Shown here one piece after another: positions 63,187 to 64,000 of a stretch of 64,000 bases of DNA. Every line of letters starts with the position of its first letter. The stretch's first letter is position 1. The stretch is from Nitrosomonas sp. (GTDB lineage Bacteria > Pseudomonadota > Gammaproteobacteria > Burkholderiales > Nitrosomonadaceae), in NCBI GenBank assembly GCA_024281675.1, contig JAMXAG010000001.1:478575-542574 (forward strand), given 5' to 3'. The notes beneath the pieces are model-generated. The model was not told where the DNA came from, ran no database searches, and saw only the letters and a program-made list of their open reading frames with translations. A program made the position numbers and the translations under genes.

Positions 63187-63906
63187 ATGCCAGCAGAAAA
63201 AGTTAAGAGAGCATCGTATACACTGGAATACAAATTAGAGGTAGTTTGATTAGTTCAGGGTGGTCAATCTTACGTGATGACAGCCAAAGTGATGGGGATT
63301 CCCAATCAGACATTAGAGAATTGGAGCGAAAGGTCAGTTGATGGGTTCAGGAGTCAAGCCGGTGAGCGCAGAACAAATGGAGTTGGCGCGGCTGAGGGCA
63401 GAGCTTGCAAGGGTGAAGATGGAGCGACATCCTAAAAAAACGGTGCACTTTGCGTGGGAATCAGTGTGAAGTACGCCTGGATTGAACAGCGCAAAGGCTT
63501 GTTGGCCAGGCACACTACAATGCGGAGTGCTGAATGTCAGTGCCAGCAGTTACTTTGGACATCAACGGCGAAAGGTTACGGATCTTCCGGAGACATCTGG
63601 CAAGCACCTTAGTGATGCTGTTCTGCTGGTTTATTAAAGCAGAGCATACTTGCCCAGGGTGAATATGGTTGGTCGAGAGTTTGGCGAGAGCTTCGGGTCA
63701 ATAGTGTGCGAATTTAGAAAGAACGAATTCGGCGGCTCATGAAGGAGCACGGTATCAAAGCGCACGGAAAGCGTAAATTCATCGTGATCGCCGATAGCAA
63801 ACACAACCTACCAATTGCGCCGAATTTTCTCAACCACAACTTCCAGCCTGACGCACCCAAACAAGTGACATCACCATACCTTAATTTCAAGCTGTTGCAC
63901 TTTTAA
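63187..63906 (+). pseudogene. IS3-family transposase orfA/orfB remnant
   Basis: ATG 63187 begins PAEKVKRASYTLEYKLEVV, then TGA at 63247-63249 (Arg expected). In-frame pieces continue: QSYVMTAKVMGIPNQTLENW, then in another frame VSAEQMELARLRAELARVKM (orfA end), VKYAWIEQRKGL (orfB start), GEYGWSRVWRELRVN and RIRRLMKEHGIKAHGKRK. The first part of the DDE domain is deleted near TSDIT. Several stops and frameshifts show a long-dead copy. No intact ends were seen. Confidence 0.88.
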
Positions 63907-64000
63907 CAGGTGACATAAAACAGTAAAAGACTCCTGCACAACCTCGCCTGCCCTTGCAATAACCCACTAAAATAGAGGTAGTTAAAAGAGAGTTGGAGCA
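63907..64000. other. sequence after the IS3 remnant
   Basis: 94 bp to the window edge. No reading frame or repeat could be supported; ACTCCTGCACAACC near 63931 has the look of an IS end but cannot be judged without the flanking sequence. Confidence 0.2.

Overview
The window looks like chromosome from a betaproteobacterium, most likely a Nitrosomonas-type ammonia oxidiser. That identification is inference. It rests on the order truA-trpF-trpB-trpA-accD-folC-dedD-cvpA-purF-metZ, on the lptD-surA-pdxA-rsmA block, on the AT-leaning composition, and on the mix of cupredoxin, RTX-like and ECF-sigma/anti-sigma genes. No ammonia-oxidation gene, rRNA, tRNA or CRISPR array was found here to prove it.

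Layout. 1-9225 is a plus-strand biosynthetic run: the end of truA, tryptophan (trpFBA), fatty acid (accD), folate (folC), cell envelope (dedD, cvpA), purine (purF) and methionine (metZ). 9239-11885 is a tightly packed minus-strand operon of ECF sigma factor, zinc anti-sigma factor and subtilase. 11990-16970 holds envelope and secreted proteins, including a large periplasmic cupredoxin/beta-propeller protein and an RTX-like protein. 17057-22859 (minus) has ald, an SDR, an ankyrin protein, tatD, serB and an HDOD-GGDEF protein. 23080-25473 is pepA-holC-hypothetical. Next come a GGDEF-EAL protein, a FadL-type porin, an intact IS1595-type insertion sequence, yedI, a MITE-like element and a YidB-like protein. 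32240-37739 is the lptD-surA-pdxA-rsmA outer-membrane-biogenesis operon. 37995-41214 has a DinG/YoaA helicase and three small genes.

41286-46082 is the standout: a complete diversity-generating retroelement (DGR). The target gene encodes a TIR domain, a STAND-type NTPase, one membrane segment and a C-terminal FGE-sulfatase (C-type-lectin fold) domain. Its last 129 bp (VR, 44016-44144) are repeated as a template (TR, 44300-44428). I count 16 TR/VR differences, and every one lies at an adenine of the TR. An Avd-like accessory gene and a reverse transcriptase with the DGR-type IGxxxSQ motif follow. This is a receptor with a conflict-system (immune-like) effector end and a self-diversifying sensing end.

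46421-50162 encodes a two-gene beta-oxidation module. It is followed by a patatin-like lipoprotein, an RTX protein, a secreted protein of unknown function, miaA, a DUF2909 protein, an HI0933-type flavoprotein, an orphan phoB with a probable pho box, and a NYN-LOTUS protein. 58767-61833 is a sulfur-related cluster: a DUF2292 protein, an alginate-export-type porin, and a sulfate-binding protein gene interrupted by an in-frame amber codon. The right end is accessory: a methyltransferase and a decayed IS3-type element.
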